This document shows, in pieces, positions 1-11,418 of a DNA stretch of 64,000 nucleotides; the first letter of the stretch is position 1; each line of letters opens with the position of its first letter. The translations under genes and the position numbers were made by a program. The stretch comes from Rhabditoides inermis (lineage: Eukaryota > Nematoda > Chromadorea > Rhabditida > Rhabditidae), in NCBI GenBank assembly GCA_963966185.1, contig CAWZYM010000348.1:258501-322500 (forward strand), in the 5' to 3' direction. The notes beneath the pieces are model-generated. The model ran no database searches, was not told where the DNA came from, and saw only the letters and a program-made list of their open reading frames with translations.

Positions 1-335
1 CAACTTTTGCGTTATACAAAGATAATATGTGCGCAATGATAGCAGACACGACAAAGTAGAACCGCAGGTCGAAAGCTCAAACAAGCTCAAACAACCTCAA
101 ACAATGCTTGTAGACAAATCGACTGGTCGAAACGCAGAAAAAGGAGAGAATAATCGTGCGGTAGTTTTTCATTTCCAGAGAACACCTCATTTGCGTACGA
201 TTAAAATGCCCAGCCCACTGTCGTTTTCTTGCGAGTCGTTTTTTTTGCTTACTCAGGTGGGAAGCGAGAATTCTACTCGAAAAACAACCGTCAATTTTGA
301 ATCAAGCACACCAATCATACTACATCTTTTGATTT
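1..335. repeat. Copy 1 of an unnamed dispersed repeat
   Basis: The stretch starting CAACTTTTGCGTTATAC and continuing through a GCAGACACGAC block, a CTCAAAC-rich block and CGTCAATTTTGAATCAAGCA matches 8784-8808 plus 9546-9845 in the same orientation. The second copy is split by a 738-bp insertion. Most positions agree by eye. The open frame across this copy is not matched by an open frame in the other one, so I read it as non-coding. The left edge of the window may cut the element. Confidence 0.75.
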
Positions 336-346
336 ATTATAAGTCT

Positions 347-347
<1 letters not shown>

Positions 348-418
<71 letters not shown>
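348..418. repeat. (TA)n microsatellite
   Basis: About 35 TA units with one interruption. A second (TA)n tract lies at about 48497-48571. No gene signal overlaps it. Confidence 0.95.
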
Positions 419-419
<1 letters not shown>

Positions 420-1040
420 CTTATTTATAAGTAAGTTCTTATATATCTGTTATTATAATATATATTACTATAGTAATTTAGTGATAAGTAACTATAATAA
501 ACTCCTCTTCATTTCTCCAGTTCCACGGTTCGGATAGTAGCACAGCGCGCCCACAGAGAGAGCGGCGCGCGCAGGCCGACCCGCGAGTGAATCGGCGCGT
601 AGCGATTTCAGTCGAGAAATTATCGCGCTCTAGCGCTTGCTGGTAATTTAGCGCGTCGCGTGTTCGCGGAGCGGCTGCGCGCCCGCCGCTGTCGACTGTG
701 CAACTATCCGAGCCGTGAGTTCTGAAGGCGTGCGAATAATGTCGTCGCATAAAAATCTCTCTGCTACTATAACTATTCATGAAACTATGCGAGAATGGTA
801 GACAATATTTTTCTCGACCATACTGCGAAAACCGCGTTTCAAAACAATTCAAAATAAGTGAGTTCGTTTCTTGACGCAAATACTACATATGCTGACACCG
901 TTCTAGAACGCGACATTTTTGAAAATCGATTTTCACCAGTTTATAGAGAAAAAATGTGGCGAATACTGCTCACATGGTCATGGAATTTCTTTCTTATACC
1001 TAGTGCTATGAATTCCAATTCAAATAAAACCATTAGTGCG
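419..1040. other. Gene-free spacer
   Basis: Mixed sequence with a GC-rich core at about 530-720. Open frames are short and show no splice or family support on either strand. I see no gene here. Confidence 0.5.
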
Positions 1041-2179
1041 CAATATGGAACAATGTGGAACAATGTGGAACAATGTGGAACAATGTGGAATGATGTGGAA
1101 CAATGTGGAACAATGTGGAACAATGTGGAATGATGTGGAATGATGTGGAATGATGTGGAATGATGTGGAATGATGTGGAATGATATGGAACAATGTGGAA
1201 CAATGTGGAACAATGTGGAACAATGTGGAATGATGTGGAACAATGTGGAATGATGTGGAATGATGTGGAATGATGTGGAATGATGTGGAATGATGTGGAA
1301 TGATGTGGAATGATGTGGAATGATGTGGAATGATGTGGAATAATGTGGAACAATGTGGATTGATGTGGAATGATGTGGAATGATGTGGAACGATGTGGAA
1401 CAATGTGGAACAATGTGGAACAATGTGGAACAATGTGGAATGATGTGGAATGATGTGGAACAATGTGGAACAATGTGGAATGATGTGGAATGATGTGGAA
1501 TGATGTGGAATGATGTGGAATGATATGGAACAATGTGGAACAATGTGGAACAATGTGGAACAATGTGGAACAATGTGGAATGGTGTGAAATGATGTGGAA
1601 TGATGTGGAACAATGTGGAACAATGTGGAACAATGTGGAACAATGTGGAATGATGTGGAATGATGTGGAATGATGTGGAATGATGTGGAATGATGTGGAA
1701 CAATGTGGAACAATGTGGAATGATGTGGAATGATGTGGAGTGATGTGGAACAATGTGGAACAATGTGGAACAATGTGGAATGATGTGGAATGATGTGGAA
1801 TGATGTGGAATGATGTGGAATGATGTGGAATGATGTGGAATGATGTGGAATGATATGGAACAATGTGGAACAATGTGGAACAATGTGGAACAATGTGGAA
1901 TGATGTGGAACAATGTGGAATGATGTGGAATGATGTGGAATGATGTGGAATGATGTGGAATGATGTGGAATGATGTGGAATATGTGGAATGATGTGGAAT
2001 ATGTGGAATGATGTGGAATGATGTGGAATGATGTGGAATGATGTGGAACAATGTGGAACAATGTGGAACAATGTGGAATGATGTGGAATGATGTGGAATG
2101 ATGTGGAATGATGTGGAATGATGTGGAACAATGTGGAACAATGTGGAACAATGTGGAATGATGTGGAATGATGTGGAAT
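1041..2179. repeat. 10-bp satellite array, about 114 units
   Basis: Head-to-tail 10-mers alternate irregularly between the variants TGGAACAATG and TGGAATGATG. There are rare single-base variants, and units are shortened around 1981-2000. On the minus strand all three frames stay open because 10 bp is not a multiple of 3 and the unit has no stop, giving His/Pro/Ser/Phe-rich shadow ORFs of about 390-430 codons. These are not genes. Confidence 0.98.
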
Positions 2180-2960
2180 GGCCGCACTCTCTGCATTGCC
2201 AGTAGGGACTACAGGCCGAGGGCAGTGAGTCTGTCTGGTTAAATTTTGAATGGAAAAGAGCTATAGACAGAACATAGAGTGTGTTTATATTGATTCTCAC
2301 TCACGCCATAGTTGTAAATTCAGTTGGTGACAGGCTAGAGCCAGAGAGCAGATCTGGACAATAGTGGCTGTTCAGATAGATTGACTACTGTGGGTAAGCG
2401 TTCCGGATTCACTGACAGCCCATATCAGGAGATACACAGTCCTCACTTTGTCCCTACTCACGAGTCTGACCTTTAATTTGTTGAATGATGTGTATTGTGA
2501 TTAAAGAAGATCACCGGGGAATAAGTCACTACGGCTAGACCAGCCAAACCAAGATTTGGAATTGTTGCGTCTGCAACAGCCTTTCCATGCGGGACCATTT
2601 TATGAATGCGCGGGCTGGCGGGAAGGAGAGAGAGTGGTCGAACACACGGGCGCGAGTGAGTAGGTCAAACTGATAAGGGCGTGCTCTGCCAGCTTCTCTC
2701 TCTCTCTCTCTCCCTCTCTCTCTCTCTCTTCTATCTCTATCTCTCTCTCACACACATCAACGAACGTTAGTTCTAATTTATTGTTAATGAAATGAAAACA
2801 TATGCATAACACATACAAACACGAGAAAACAAAAGGAAACAACAAAATGGCCGATCAGCTGATCGCCCTGTGCTGCGCAACAGGCAAGGGGCGGAGCGAT
2901 TGGCGGGATCGACTCGTTGCATCATAGCCATTCGGAATCGTAGTAAAATAATCGAATATG
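2180..2960. other. Gene-free spacer with a CT microsatellite
   Basis: A (CT)n tract lies at 2693-2755. The ATG at 2847 opens a 26-codon frame (MADQLIALCC...) containing a GATCAGCTGATC palindrome, but nothing supports it as a gene. Confidence 0.4.
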
Positions 2961-2973
2961 CTAATTTTTTAAT

Positions 2974-3409
2974 TCATCTCACAAAATTATAAGTATATTT
3001 GAATTTTCCATATACGATTTGCCCCCATCGCCCGCAAGTTCTGTTTTCCCCGGAGATCTTCTTTAAGTGATTCCTGATTCTGAATAAATACATTATTATT
3101 ATAGTTGAAAACGGAGAATCGGAAAAATAACAGTAATCTCCGAGTCTCGCTTCCTCCAATTCTCTCATAATCAGCTCTTTACCCAGTCCACTGCCTCCAT
3201 TCACATCTCCGACTATATCAAAAATCCATGTATCCCTCTCCTCCTTCTCTTATCTTGGCACCCTTCTGCTCCTCATCACCTCCCTGCTCCATCTCCTCTT
3301 CTCCCTGGCTGTCTCCCTTCCGTCTTTCGTCCAGTTTCGCCTTCTTCCTCGCCAATCTCGCCTTGTTCTTCTTCACTATATGATGCCTCCTTTTCTTTAC
3401 AGCCGACAA
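2974..3409 (-). CDS. Doubtful Lys/Glu-rich small ORF region
   Basis: A minus-strand frame from 3409 to 3218 reads a 63-residue, highly charged peptide (KKRRHHIVKKNKARLARKK near its start, then an acidic tail). A second open frame follows at 3204-2974. The base composition is CTT/CCT-rich on plus, which by itself produces Lys/Glu/Arg frames on minus in more than one register; a second register is also open here. I do not recognise a family. It could be the edge of a real gene or compositional noise. Confidence 0.2.
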
Positions 3410-3795
3410 GACGTGACAGAGACGATCTCATGTACACACCCTTTTGATAATGTCTAGGTACCCTTAACAAATCTACAGTAATCAATTTTGCTTGCAGTAC
3501 CAACAACGACGAATGAGAATGATGCGATTTAGATGACGGCGACTGACATTAGTGACATACTTGCATACTTATTTGTATTGCTTCATCTTGCATCAAAAAA
3601 ATAACTCGGTTACAGCATGCCCGAAAAGTAAACAGTAAACAAAATACGAAGCAATACCTTCAAGAAGACACTGAATGATTCGCATAGCATGCATTCATTA
3701 CCCAAATGTCAACAATACATAATTATGAACATTCAACAAATGCAAATGAACAACATGATGAACTAACACAATGACTAACACCAAACTCGGCAAGA

Positions 3796-4639
3796 TTGCT
3801 TGCCCTCGAAAACGGTCCGAATGGATCTGAAACAGATCGAATAAGTCCAATAACACGAACATGGGAAAAGATTGTTAATAAACAAAGGGTTGGTTTGACA
3901 CGAACGACACATTTCACACACCTGTCTACTCCCGCGCGCAGTACCGACTTCTCCTGTTGCTCCAGCTCCGTCCTTCGCAAATCCTGCTCCCTCTCCTCCC
4001 CTCCTCCACCTGCTTCTCCTCCTTCACCTTCTCTGCCAACTCTGCCAACGGAAGCAACGTCGTCCTGTAAACGTAAGTTTTACCATAACAAAACATGAAC
4101 ATTGTACACTAAAACATGTGAAACTACAGTGTTAGTTCAACTTGAATAGCACATGTTCCTGTTGCGTGAGGTATCCTGAAAAACATATACATGGATGCAT
4201 ACTTTCTATTTCCAGAGACGTGTGCGCATGGTTCCTATTCATTGCCTCCTCGATTGCAGGCGCGCGGGTGCGCACAGAGGACGACGCGGCTCTGCACGCC
4301 CTCCACGTGCATCGTGCTCATGAACCGTGAGTGGGATTGCTTCCCCCCCCCTCTCTCTCTCTCTCTCCGCCCTCTTTCTCCCTCTTGGCTTGTGTCTCTC
4401 TGTGTTTTGATGTGTCTTTTTTTTTCTTTGCATATGTATTTTAATTTGGTAGTTAACCAATAACCGTTAGACATGCAACCATGGCGACCCCGGTGTTGTA
4501 GGTGGAGGCTGGCCGCGTGTCGGTTTCTCAGTTGCTCTCCCTTCTCGAGGCCCGCGAAGACGAGTTCGTGATGTGGGGAGCCATCGACGGCGAACTATCG
4601 GCACTCGCAAATGTGCTCGGTGAGTGGAGAAGGGATTGA
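3796..4639 (+). CDS. Possible small multi-exon gene of unknown function
   Basis: Three blocks look exon-like on plus: about 3796-4071 ending at a GTAAGT donor; about 4250-4327 (reading RVRTEDDAALHALHVH) after CAG and before GTGAGT; and 4501-4620 (reading VEAGRVSVSQLLSLLEA) after TTGTAG, with either a GTGAGT donor or a read-through stop near 4637. The last block has codon choice and amphipathic spacing like a true exon. The gene would be convergent with the USP gene that ends at 4905. I do not recognise the product, and the first block is poly-Pro/Ser and weak. Confidence 0.3.
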
Positions 4640-4904
4640 AGTAGCTGGTATTCTCTTTGAAACTGCCTTCAGTCATTGCTCGTGGTGTTTCTCGTGAAAA
4701 TGATGTTTCGAAACGTACTTTCTCGAATTGAAATTCCTTTATCACATCTCGGTTCACTATATCATTGTTTATCACATCAGTAATGAGACAAGGGATGTGT
4801 ATGTGCGCACTGACTGCCTAACTTGGGCTAGAGTGTATTCGTAGTATATGTCTAGTCTGATTTGAGTAGGAAGATGAGCAGCATGCTTCCCAGAGGATCT
4901 CGCT

Positions 4905-6164
4905 TCATGCGAGTGGTGGCGACCTGTGAGCCCATTCCTTGTCCTCCTTGATCCAGGCAACGTAGTGGCCACTGTCGATCGATGTCCCTCCGATATGCTG
5001 TACCATCGACGCGATCTGCCAGCGCACGCCTAAGAATTAGTTGAATCTGATAGATACTTAAGCAAGAGGGGTTGAGTGAGGAGTGGGGTGAGAGAGAAGT
5101 ACAGTTCTCACCGAAGAGCTGTAGGGTGTTTATGGGCGCCACTTTGAGCTGTTCTCGTACGTGCCGCTGCACCATTCCATTGTGGGTCTGAATCATTTCC
5201 ATTTTGCAGAGCGGCATCTGGATCGCGATGATCTCGGTTCGATCGTGGCTCGCAACCAGAGTGACAGTGTGCATGGTCTCTCCCAGGCACTGCCCGCACA
5301 TGCGTGACTCCTCGGCAGACACGAGACGCTGGAACGCGGATACGAAGTCGAACACCTTGCTCTCGTCGGCGGCGCGCGTCAACGTGAGTACGCTTCTGTC
5401 CGTACACGTTTCCGTCTCCTATACATGATATGTAGCGAAATCAGAAGTAGGATACCTTTCCGCATTGCTGACAGATTGCGCGTTCAGTCGCTTTTACATG
5501 CAGCTTCTCCGCGAGCTCTCCCTCCATGTGCGCACACAGCTGCTGGTACGCCTCTGACGCGTCCTGCTGTGCCGCTCTGTCAGCGAGTTGAGCCGAGAGG
5601 TGGGAGCGCAGAGTGTCCGTGTTGTGCGTTCCACTCCTACTGACAATGTCAGCGAGAGCTCGCAGGCGCTCACTCGCTCCCCCTCCACTTGCTGCACTCA
5701 TGAGAGAGATGCGAAGACTGGCGGGAAACGCACGAATGCACTGTACAATCGCATTCAAAAAGCACGATGTTCTGCTGGCATTTGTAAGGTGAAGTAGTGT
5801 GGTGCCATTGGAAGATGTAGACGTGTGCGGCGCTGCGCTTGTACCACTAGTGTGCGTGCTCTGCGACCGTGTATCCTAGAATAGGTGTGTGAATAGCAGT
5901 TTTATGCTGGAAAGTTATCCTATAGATAGAAAGGTTAATTGAATCTTCATCACTGTATTTCATATGTACCTCATGTGCTTGCTGCTCTTTTCTATCTATT
6001 TGCACCGCCCACATATCCTTCTGGCGAATGGCTGAAGGAAATGTTTCGCTGAGTGAGGTACGCATTGCGGTATGTAACCAACATTTGACTGTCGGCGTGC
6101 ATTTGGACAGTTGTATGGCTTCTCTCATCTTGCCGGCAGCGTATTTCACTGATGACTCAAACAT
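4905..6164 (-). CDS. Small ubiquitin-specific protease (peptidase C19-like)
   Basis: USPs cleave ubiquitin from substrates using a Cys/His/Asp-Asn site. Exons 6164-5970, 5875-5456, 5418-5112 and 5029-4905 join in phase to about 348 residues. Visible are a Cys box (TSCFLNAIVQC, Cys about 103), a Gln box (QQDASEAYQQL, about 169-176), two CxxC pairs of the zinc ribbon (ICQQC about 200; MCGQC in the next exon) and the His box (SIDSGHYVAWIK, His about 329). The usual residues before the Cys (G-N-T) are replaced by S-R-T. The chain stops about 17 residues after the His, so the W-x-F-D/N-D segment that normally carries the third catalytic residue is missing. Either a last exon is unmodelled or the enzyme is degenerate. 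A TATAG acceptor at 6186 just upstream of the ATG, and a stop in the frame before it, argue for a separate gene start. Confidence 0.75.
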
Positions 6165-6187
6165 ATCGTCGACAACACTGTCATCCT

Positions 6188-7330
6188 ATAACGATTTTGA
6201 GAAGATTTTTTTGTGGATTGAACGACTCGCCTTGTTTGTGAGATATGTGTGCATTTTCGTCGTGATATATCCGAGTCCGAACATCATGCCAATCATAGAT
6301 ACATACTGTGAGTCTGTGACACGGATTATGGTATGTGTGTGAAAAGCAATAACAAAACTCACTAGTGATCGTTATTGCACCAGTCTTGAGCAGGCCTTTC
6401 TCGTCCTCGCTTCTCTCCCCGCAGATATATCGACCGTGTAGAGCTCCAAAAACAAGCCTTTTACCGGCATTCCTTGCTGCAAATGCAAAATAATTGTGAC
6501 AAATTGCATTTTTATATTATGCATACTCTCTATTTCCAGAGACGTGTGCGCATGGGCAGCGACTGAGCGCACAAACCAGCAGGGCACACTCCACTGCAAT
6601 GGAAATGGTTATAGGCTAGTGTATCGATTTTATTGATTGCTTACGTCATGGTGTTTTTCGAGAATCTTCATTTCTTCGAGTGGTTGTGGCTTGAGTAGGT
6701 CAAATACTTGTTCAATGTTGCTTTTTGTGTAGAAGTCCTGTCCTTTTTCAGTTAGAGTGTAAGTGGGGTTAAATGATGATCCCACAGCCACAAAAAAATC
6801 TATTCTTTCTCTGTCAAGACATTTCTAAAATGTTGGAATGAACGAACACGTATTGTCGCATAACAGTCTCACCTTAATATCGTGCTCCGATATATCGAGT
6901 AGGGCGAGAACTTTTTTACACCAAACAAAGGGTGGACCGTATTGTTGTATGGTTTCTACGGCTCTTGTGCTCCTTGGAGAAGCTGAGTACATCGCTCAGA
7001 GACGCTTTGTTGGCACCGCGCAAGTATACGAATATCTGAATAGATGATTGAAACGTATTGGTATATAGTAGCAATTATCTCACATGTAGAAGCACTGCTT
7101 TGGTCAGTGTTTCGTTTTCTTCCGTCATCGAGTGTTCTTGTTCAGCTTCTTGTTGAGCCTTTCTACCTTTTTTTTCCTTTTCTCCACACTCTTTCTTTTT
7201 TTTTCAGTGTGCTTTTGCTGCCGTTCACACTTCCTTGTGATACGTCCGAGTCGGTGTCATAGTGAGTGATTGCTTCTTTCAACATTGCGGTTGTTCCAGG
7301 TAGCGAGTATAGGTCGGACGAAAGATGAGA
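6188..7330 (-). CDS. Unrecognised multi-exon gene between Ulp1-like and USP genes
   Basis: Several phased blocks on minus look coding. About 7330-7160 is an acidic/basic segment (ITHYDTDSDVSQGS then a Lys-rich run). About 6990-6850 reads AVETIQQYGPPFVWC. About 6790-6648 reads FFVAVGSSFNPTYTLTEKGQ to EKHHD, followed by GTAAGC. About 6590-6520 reads WSVPCWFVRSVAAHAH. About 6480-6365 reads RLVFGALHGRYICGE. The frame then runs through a hydrophobic stretch (MIGMMFGLGYITTK, about 6280) to a TAG near 6187. I do not recognise the family. It may be the 3' part of the Ulp1-like gene or a separate gene, and exon edges are approximate. Confidence 0.4.
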
Positions 7331-7382
7331 TTCTTCGCTTAAAAGAAAATGTTCATATTTAAATTTGTTGATTATCACTCAC

Positions 7383-8228
7383 AGTAGGAAAAGGTCGAAT
7401 AATTCTTGTCGAGTAATGTTGTGAGGGATTTCCCATTTGTTGATTATGTTCATCATCGTGGCGTTGAAATTGTTCCACGTCCTTGACTCGGTATCTGCAT
7501 AGGGGGTTTCAGTTAATCCAATCACTGTGTATTAGCCCTTACTCGTTGGGGAAGATTCCATGGTGGACTAGTATGGCATATAATAGAGCATGATGTCCAC
7601 AAGAGAACTTGCCCTAGGAACAATATTTAAGCCCTAGCGACAGTTTAGTAATTTACTCTTTAAGATTGCACATTTTTCTCATATACCACATCATACTGCG
7701 CCTTGTTGTGCTTGATCATCGTGAGAAGACTATTGACGAATTCAACTTTCTAAAGTGGTTTTTAGAGTTATCTTACGTTTCAAAATATCTACTATGAGCT
7801 TCTTGTCAGTCACTTCCATCGAGTCATAAATTATAATTTCTTTGGTTTGTCTAAGTGCATTATTTTCAGTCATTTTAATAAGGTAAATAGGCGTACTGTT
7901 TTACGTGGCAAAATATCCAATGCCCAGTGCGAGTAGTGAATTTCAGAAAGCATATATCCGAGTAGTCCTTCGTTTTGTCGATATCATCATAACTTGTCTA
8001 AAAGGGAAGTTCTTATCGATCTCATTTGTTCACCTCATCGTTGTCGCAAAAACCGACACAGCCATTGGCAACTAATGTTTTCTTGTAAACGTCCATTGCC
8101 GAGCATGTAATCTGAATTATTTTCGGCATTGATCATCTGAACAATCATAAAGGTAAAAGGAGAGGAAGGAATAGTACCTTGACGCGGTTCTTAAGCTTTT
8201 CTCTATCCGGAACCACGGGTTTGGACAT
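7383..8228 (-). CDS. Ulp1/SENP-like cysteine protease (C48-like)
   Basis: Ulp1-type proteases cut SUMO or similar modifiers; related domains also occur in DNA transposons. Exons 8228-8178, 8111-8034, 7997-7897, 7850-7777, 7745-7687, 7613-7543 and 7494-7383 splice in phase; one intron is only 46 nt. The order of catalytic motifs is right: His in TGHWIFCHV, Asp in IIIYDSM, a Gln in KAQYDVGK and the Cys in SCGHHALLYA. The start is the first ATG after a TTTCAG acceptor. The last exon ends at a GTGAGT donor, so the C-terminus is open and may continue into the block downstream. The N-terminal part before the His is short (about 55 residues), so this may be a bare catalytic domain. A foldback repeat begins immediately upstream, which leaves transposon ancestry possible. 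Confidence 0.65.
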
Positions 8229-8244
8229 CACTGAAATAGGTTTC

Positions 8245-8700
8245 TGCCAAAATTGCCAAAACAGGTAACAACCCCGGAAATCACTTGTACATTGTGCAAT
8301 CCCTTCGTTTTTGGGTTCGATCAATAAAGCAGGATGTGCTCTACCCGAATGTAATGTCTCTCATATCGATATCGCATTTCTGGACTAATCGAAATCCTGT
8401 AGAACAACCCTTCTCATCGGTCCTTTCGCAGATTCCGCTGCGTGCTGGCGGTAATTCACATTAGCATACGCGAGAGAGGCGCGCGGGCAGCGGAATGACC
8501 AGAAGGAGGGTGTATCTCAGAGAATTTCGATGGTTCGAGAAATGCAAAATCGCTGTGAGAGACATTGCAGTCAAGTAGATCACATTCTGCTCTATTGATC
8601 AAACTCAAAAACGGAGGGATTGCACAATGTACAAGCGAATTCCGGGGATGTTGCGACTTTTGACAATTTTGGCAACATCGGCAACATTTTGCCTCGTGCC
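8245..8700. repeat. Imperfect inverted repeat (foldback element)
   Basis: The left arm at about 8245-8420 (CCAAAATTGCCAAAACAGG, then CTTGTACATTGTGCAATCCC, then GCAGGATGTG) is repeated as the reverse complement at about 8530-8695. Many scattered substitutions separate the arms, and a spacer of about 110 bp lies between them. The arms share no coding frame. It sits directly at the 5' end of the Ulp1-like gene and may contain part of its promoter. Confidence 0.75.
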
Positions 8701-8783
8701 TGAACACCTCTGTAGTTAGGATTTTTGCGGAAAAATTGCGATTCTCTACGCATTATAATTATTCAGTGCAATAGATAATCTCG

Positions 8784-9845
8784 ACAACTTTTGTGTTATG
8801 CAACTGATATAGGGCAATATCCCCCCTCCGTTCATCGTGTTTACCAGACAGCATTTGAGACATCCATAGCCCGTACTGCTGCGCAAAAACTCCAAATTGA
8901 CGATTTCTCGTCATTTCGTCCATGTCTGGAAGCTAGCCGATAATGCCGTACGATGAAATTGGATGGCCTATATATATGCGCAAAAATATAGGGTTTCCCC
9001 CATTTTCTTTTCACGGTACGGAAATTCACGGTCAGACAGACGAGAAATGACGAGGAATTTATGCATAAACAGGGTCATTACGATGTTTTTGTCTTTTTGT
9101 GGAATAACTCCGTTCAAAATTAGAAATTCAAGAAAAGCACACGACAATCTTTTCGTATGTGTTTTCCGGACATGGTGTGCACGTTTGGTGCAATTTGGTT
9201 CCCTTTGGTAAACGGTAGTTTTGACCACTTTAATGCGCACAACTCATTATTTTTTAAATATAATCGTCAAAAGCCCACGACAATCAATGGGGCGTATACA
9301 GACCTACACACCCTGAAAATTTCATAACATTCTGATAAGTTTGAACGGAGTTATAAGCTCTGGAAGGTGCTCCGATCTGCTTCATTTGACTTGCAAATGA
9401 CCCTCATTTCCCTAAAATCAGACCGCCAAGTGCGCGAATCGCGCGGTCGAATGCGGCCGATAGCGCGAATAGATGCGATTAAATGATGTATAGGAAATAT
9501 GCGACGAGATGGCTGCCGTACCGTGAACGGGGGGATTACCCTATAGCCCTATAGCAGACACGACGGAAAAAACCGAAGGTCAAAAGCTCAAAGAAACTCA
9601 AGCATCTCAAAGAACCTCAAACAAAGCTTGTAGACCAGATGACAAGTCGACTGTTCGAAATGCAGAAGAAGGAAAGAATGATCGTGCGGTCATTTTTCAC
9701 CTCCAGACAACACCTCATTTGCGTACGTTTAGAATGCCCCGCCCACTGTCGTTCTCTCGCGTTTGTCGTTTTTTGCTAACTGGAAGCGGGCCTTCTACTC
9801 GAAAAACAACCGTCAATTTTGAATCAAGCATACGAATCGTACTAC
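8784..9845. repeat. Copy 2 of the dispersed repeat, split by an insertion
   Basis: The flanks 8784-8807 and 9546-9845 match the repeat at the start of the window in order and orientation. The sequence between them has no counterpart there, so it is an insertion that postdates the split of the two copies. Confidence 0.75.
8808..9545. mobile_element. Nested 738-bp TIR element (MITE-like)
   Basis: The ends read TATAGGGCAATATCCCCCC on the left and the inverse of TATAGGGTAATCCCCCC on the right. The inverted similarity continues into CGTTCA(C)GGTA-like sequence. The element interrupts copy 2 of the dispersed repeat. It has no long ORF with a transposase motif, so it is non-autonomous. The target-site duplication is unclear, possibly TA. 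Confidence 0.65.
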
Positions 9846-9946
9846 CTCTCTTGTTTTCTTATATATTTGAACCAGATCTCAATTTACCGTAGTTCGCTCA
9901 GAAACATGTCATCCGCGTAGATGAAAGAACGTTCGAAACAAGAGAA

Positions 9947-9996
<50 letters not shown>

Positions 9997-10335
9997 GATG
10001 GGAGTTGCGCTGCTACTCACCAATCGATATTTGCACTTTCCAAACTTCCAATTGGTAGCAGGTAGCAGCCTAACACTCGCAAGCGAGAAAGAATGCAATA
10101 CACAGCAAGAGCAAGAGTTTTTTCTCGCAAGTAAGGCATCGCGCCGGTGTGCAGGAACACATGCTTATCTGACCACACTGCTTACTACACAAGCGCGTGA
10201 GCACCAATACGAACGTAAACACAACAAAAACGCACGACTAAATACTAAACGCGAGAACACAACGCGGACGAAGAAGTGCGATGAAATAGTACTAACAAAC
10301 GGTTCATAGCATAATAATAATAATAATAATAATAA

Positions 10336-10366
<31 letters not shown>

Positions 10367-11151
10367 AAATACAGGGAATGAGATCGAGGCGCAGGCGCGC
10401 GCGCGTCAATCGATAAAGAGTGCGACGTGGCAGGATCAGCCGACTGTCTGCCAGCGAGTGCCCCCTGCCCTTGCCTCTCCCCCTCTCTCGTGTACTTTGT
10501 GCTCTGAACGCATGCAAATTAGTGCTCGCCGCGGCCGCGCGGTATGCTAATACAGACTCCGAGCAAAGTACGTGTAGCGCACCTGGCTAGTCATCCCGCC
10601 ACATCGATTCCACACTACCACAGGATAGGGCTCATTCATATGTGCTAGCGAGTGCCCCTGCCCTTGCCTCTCCCCCTGTCCGAATCGCATCCACAATACC
10701 ACAATATCATGCCTACCGCGTCATGCTTCTAACGTCATGGTAAATATAGCGAGATTCCATTCACACTCATACAGACTGCACACATTTCAAACCCTCTCAC
10801 TGCCAAACATTTTGTATAAAACGCTTCAGTTCTGTGTTGTGTAGACTGTCACTACATTTAGCATTTAGCGTATCAATAACAGCAATCAGTACACATTATT
10901 TATCCATTACACAACATTACGATATTTTAGAAACAATACACATATTCGGGGGAGCAATATCGGTGATTTAATTAATTAGTATTGATATAAGAGAGCGGGT
11001 TGCAGTGGGTGGAGTCGGAACGGCGCGACGCGGTTCGACGCGGCCAGCCGCGCGGCAGGCGGCGACGCGTCGCGTCTCCCCGCACGCCACCGCACCGCAA
11101 TGTCTCCGCCCTTTCACACAGAGAAGGCACTCGTGGGGGGAGGGGATGAGC
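9846..11151. other. Gene-free region with simple repeats
   Basis: It holds (GA)n at 9944-9994, an ATA then AAG triplet tract at 10311-10367, and a direct repeat of about 38 bp (GCGAGTGCCCCTGCCCTTGC type) at about 10452 and 10648. I see no supported exon. It lies downstream of the unc-60 stop. Confidence 0.5.
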
Positions 11152-11356
11152 TTACATGCGCTGGCTCGCCATCAGGTCGCTCTTCACCACCTTCTCGTCA
11201 ATGTCGGACAGGTCGGAGGCTTGCACCTGAAAGAATGGTGTGGAGAGAGAGGGAGAGAGGAGAGAGAGAGAGAGAGAGATAGAGAGAAGAAAGATAGCGA
11301 TAGAGAGCGAGAGCGAGAGAGAGAGAGAGAGAAGAAAGATAGCGATAGAGAGCGAG

Positions 11357-11418
<62 letters not shown>

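Noticed and set aside
941..2300. Three overlapping His/Pro/Ser-rich ORFs of 387-426 codons on minus
   Set aside because: They are the three frames of a 10-bp satellite without stops; no splice signal, no unique sequence.
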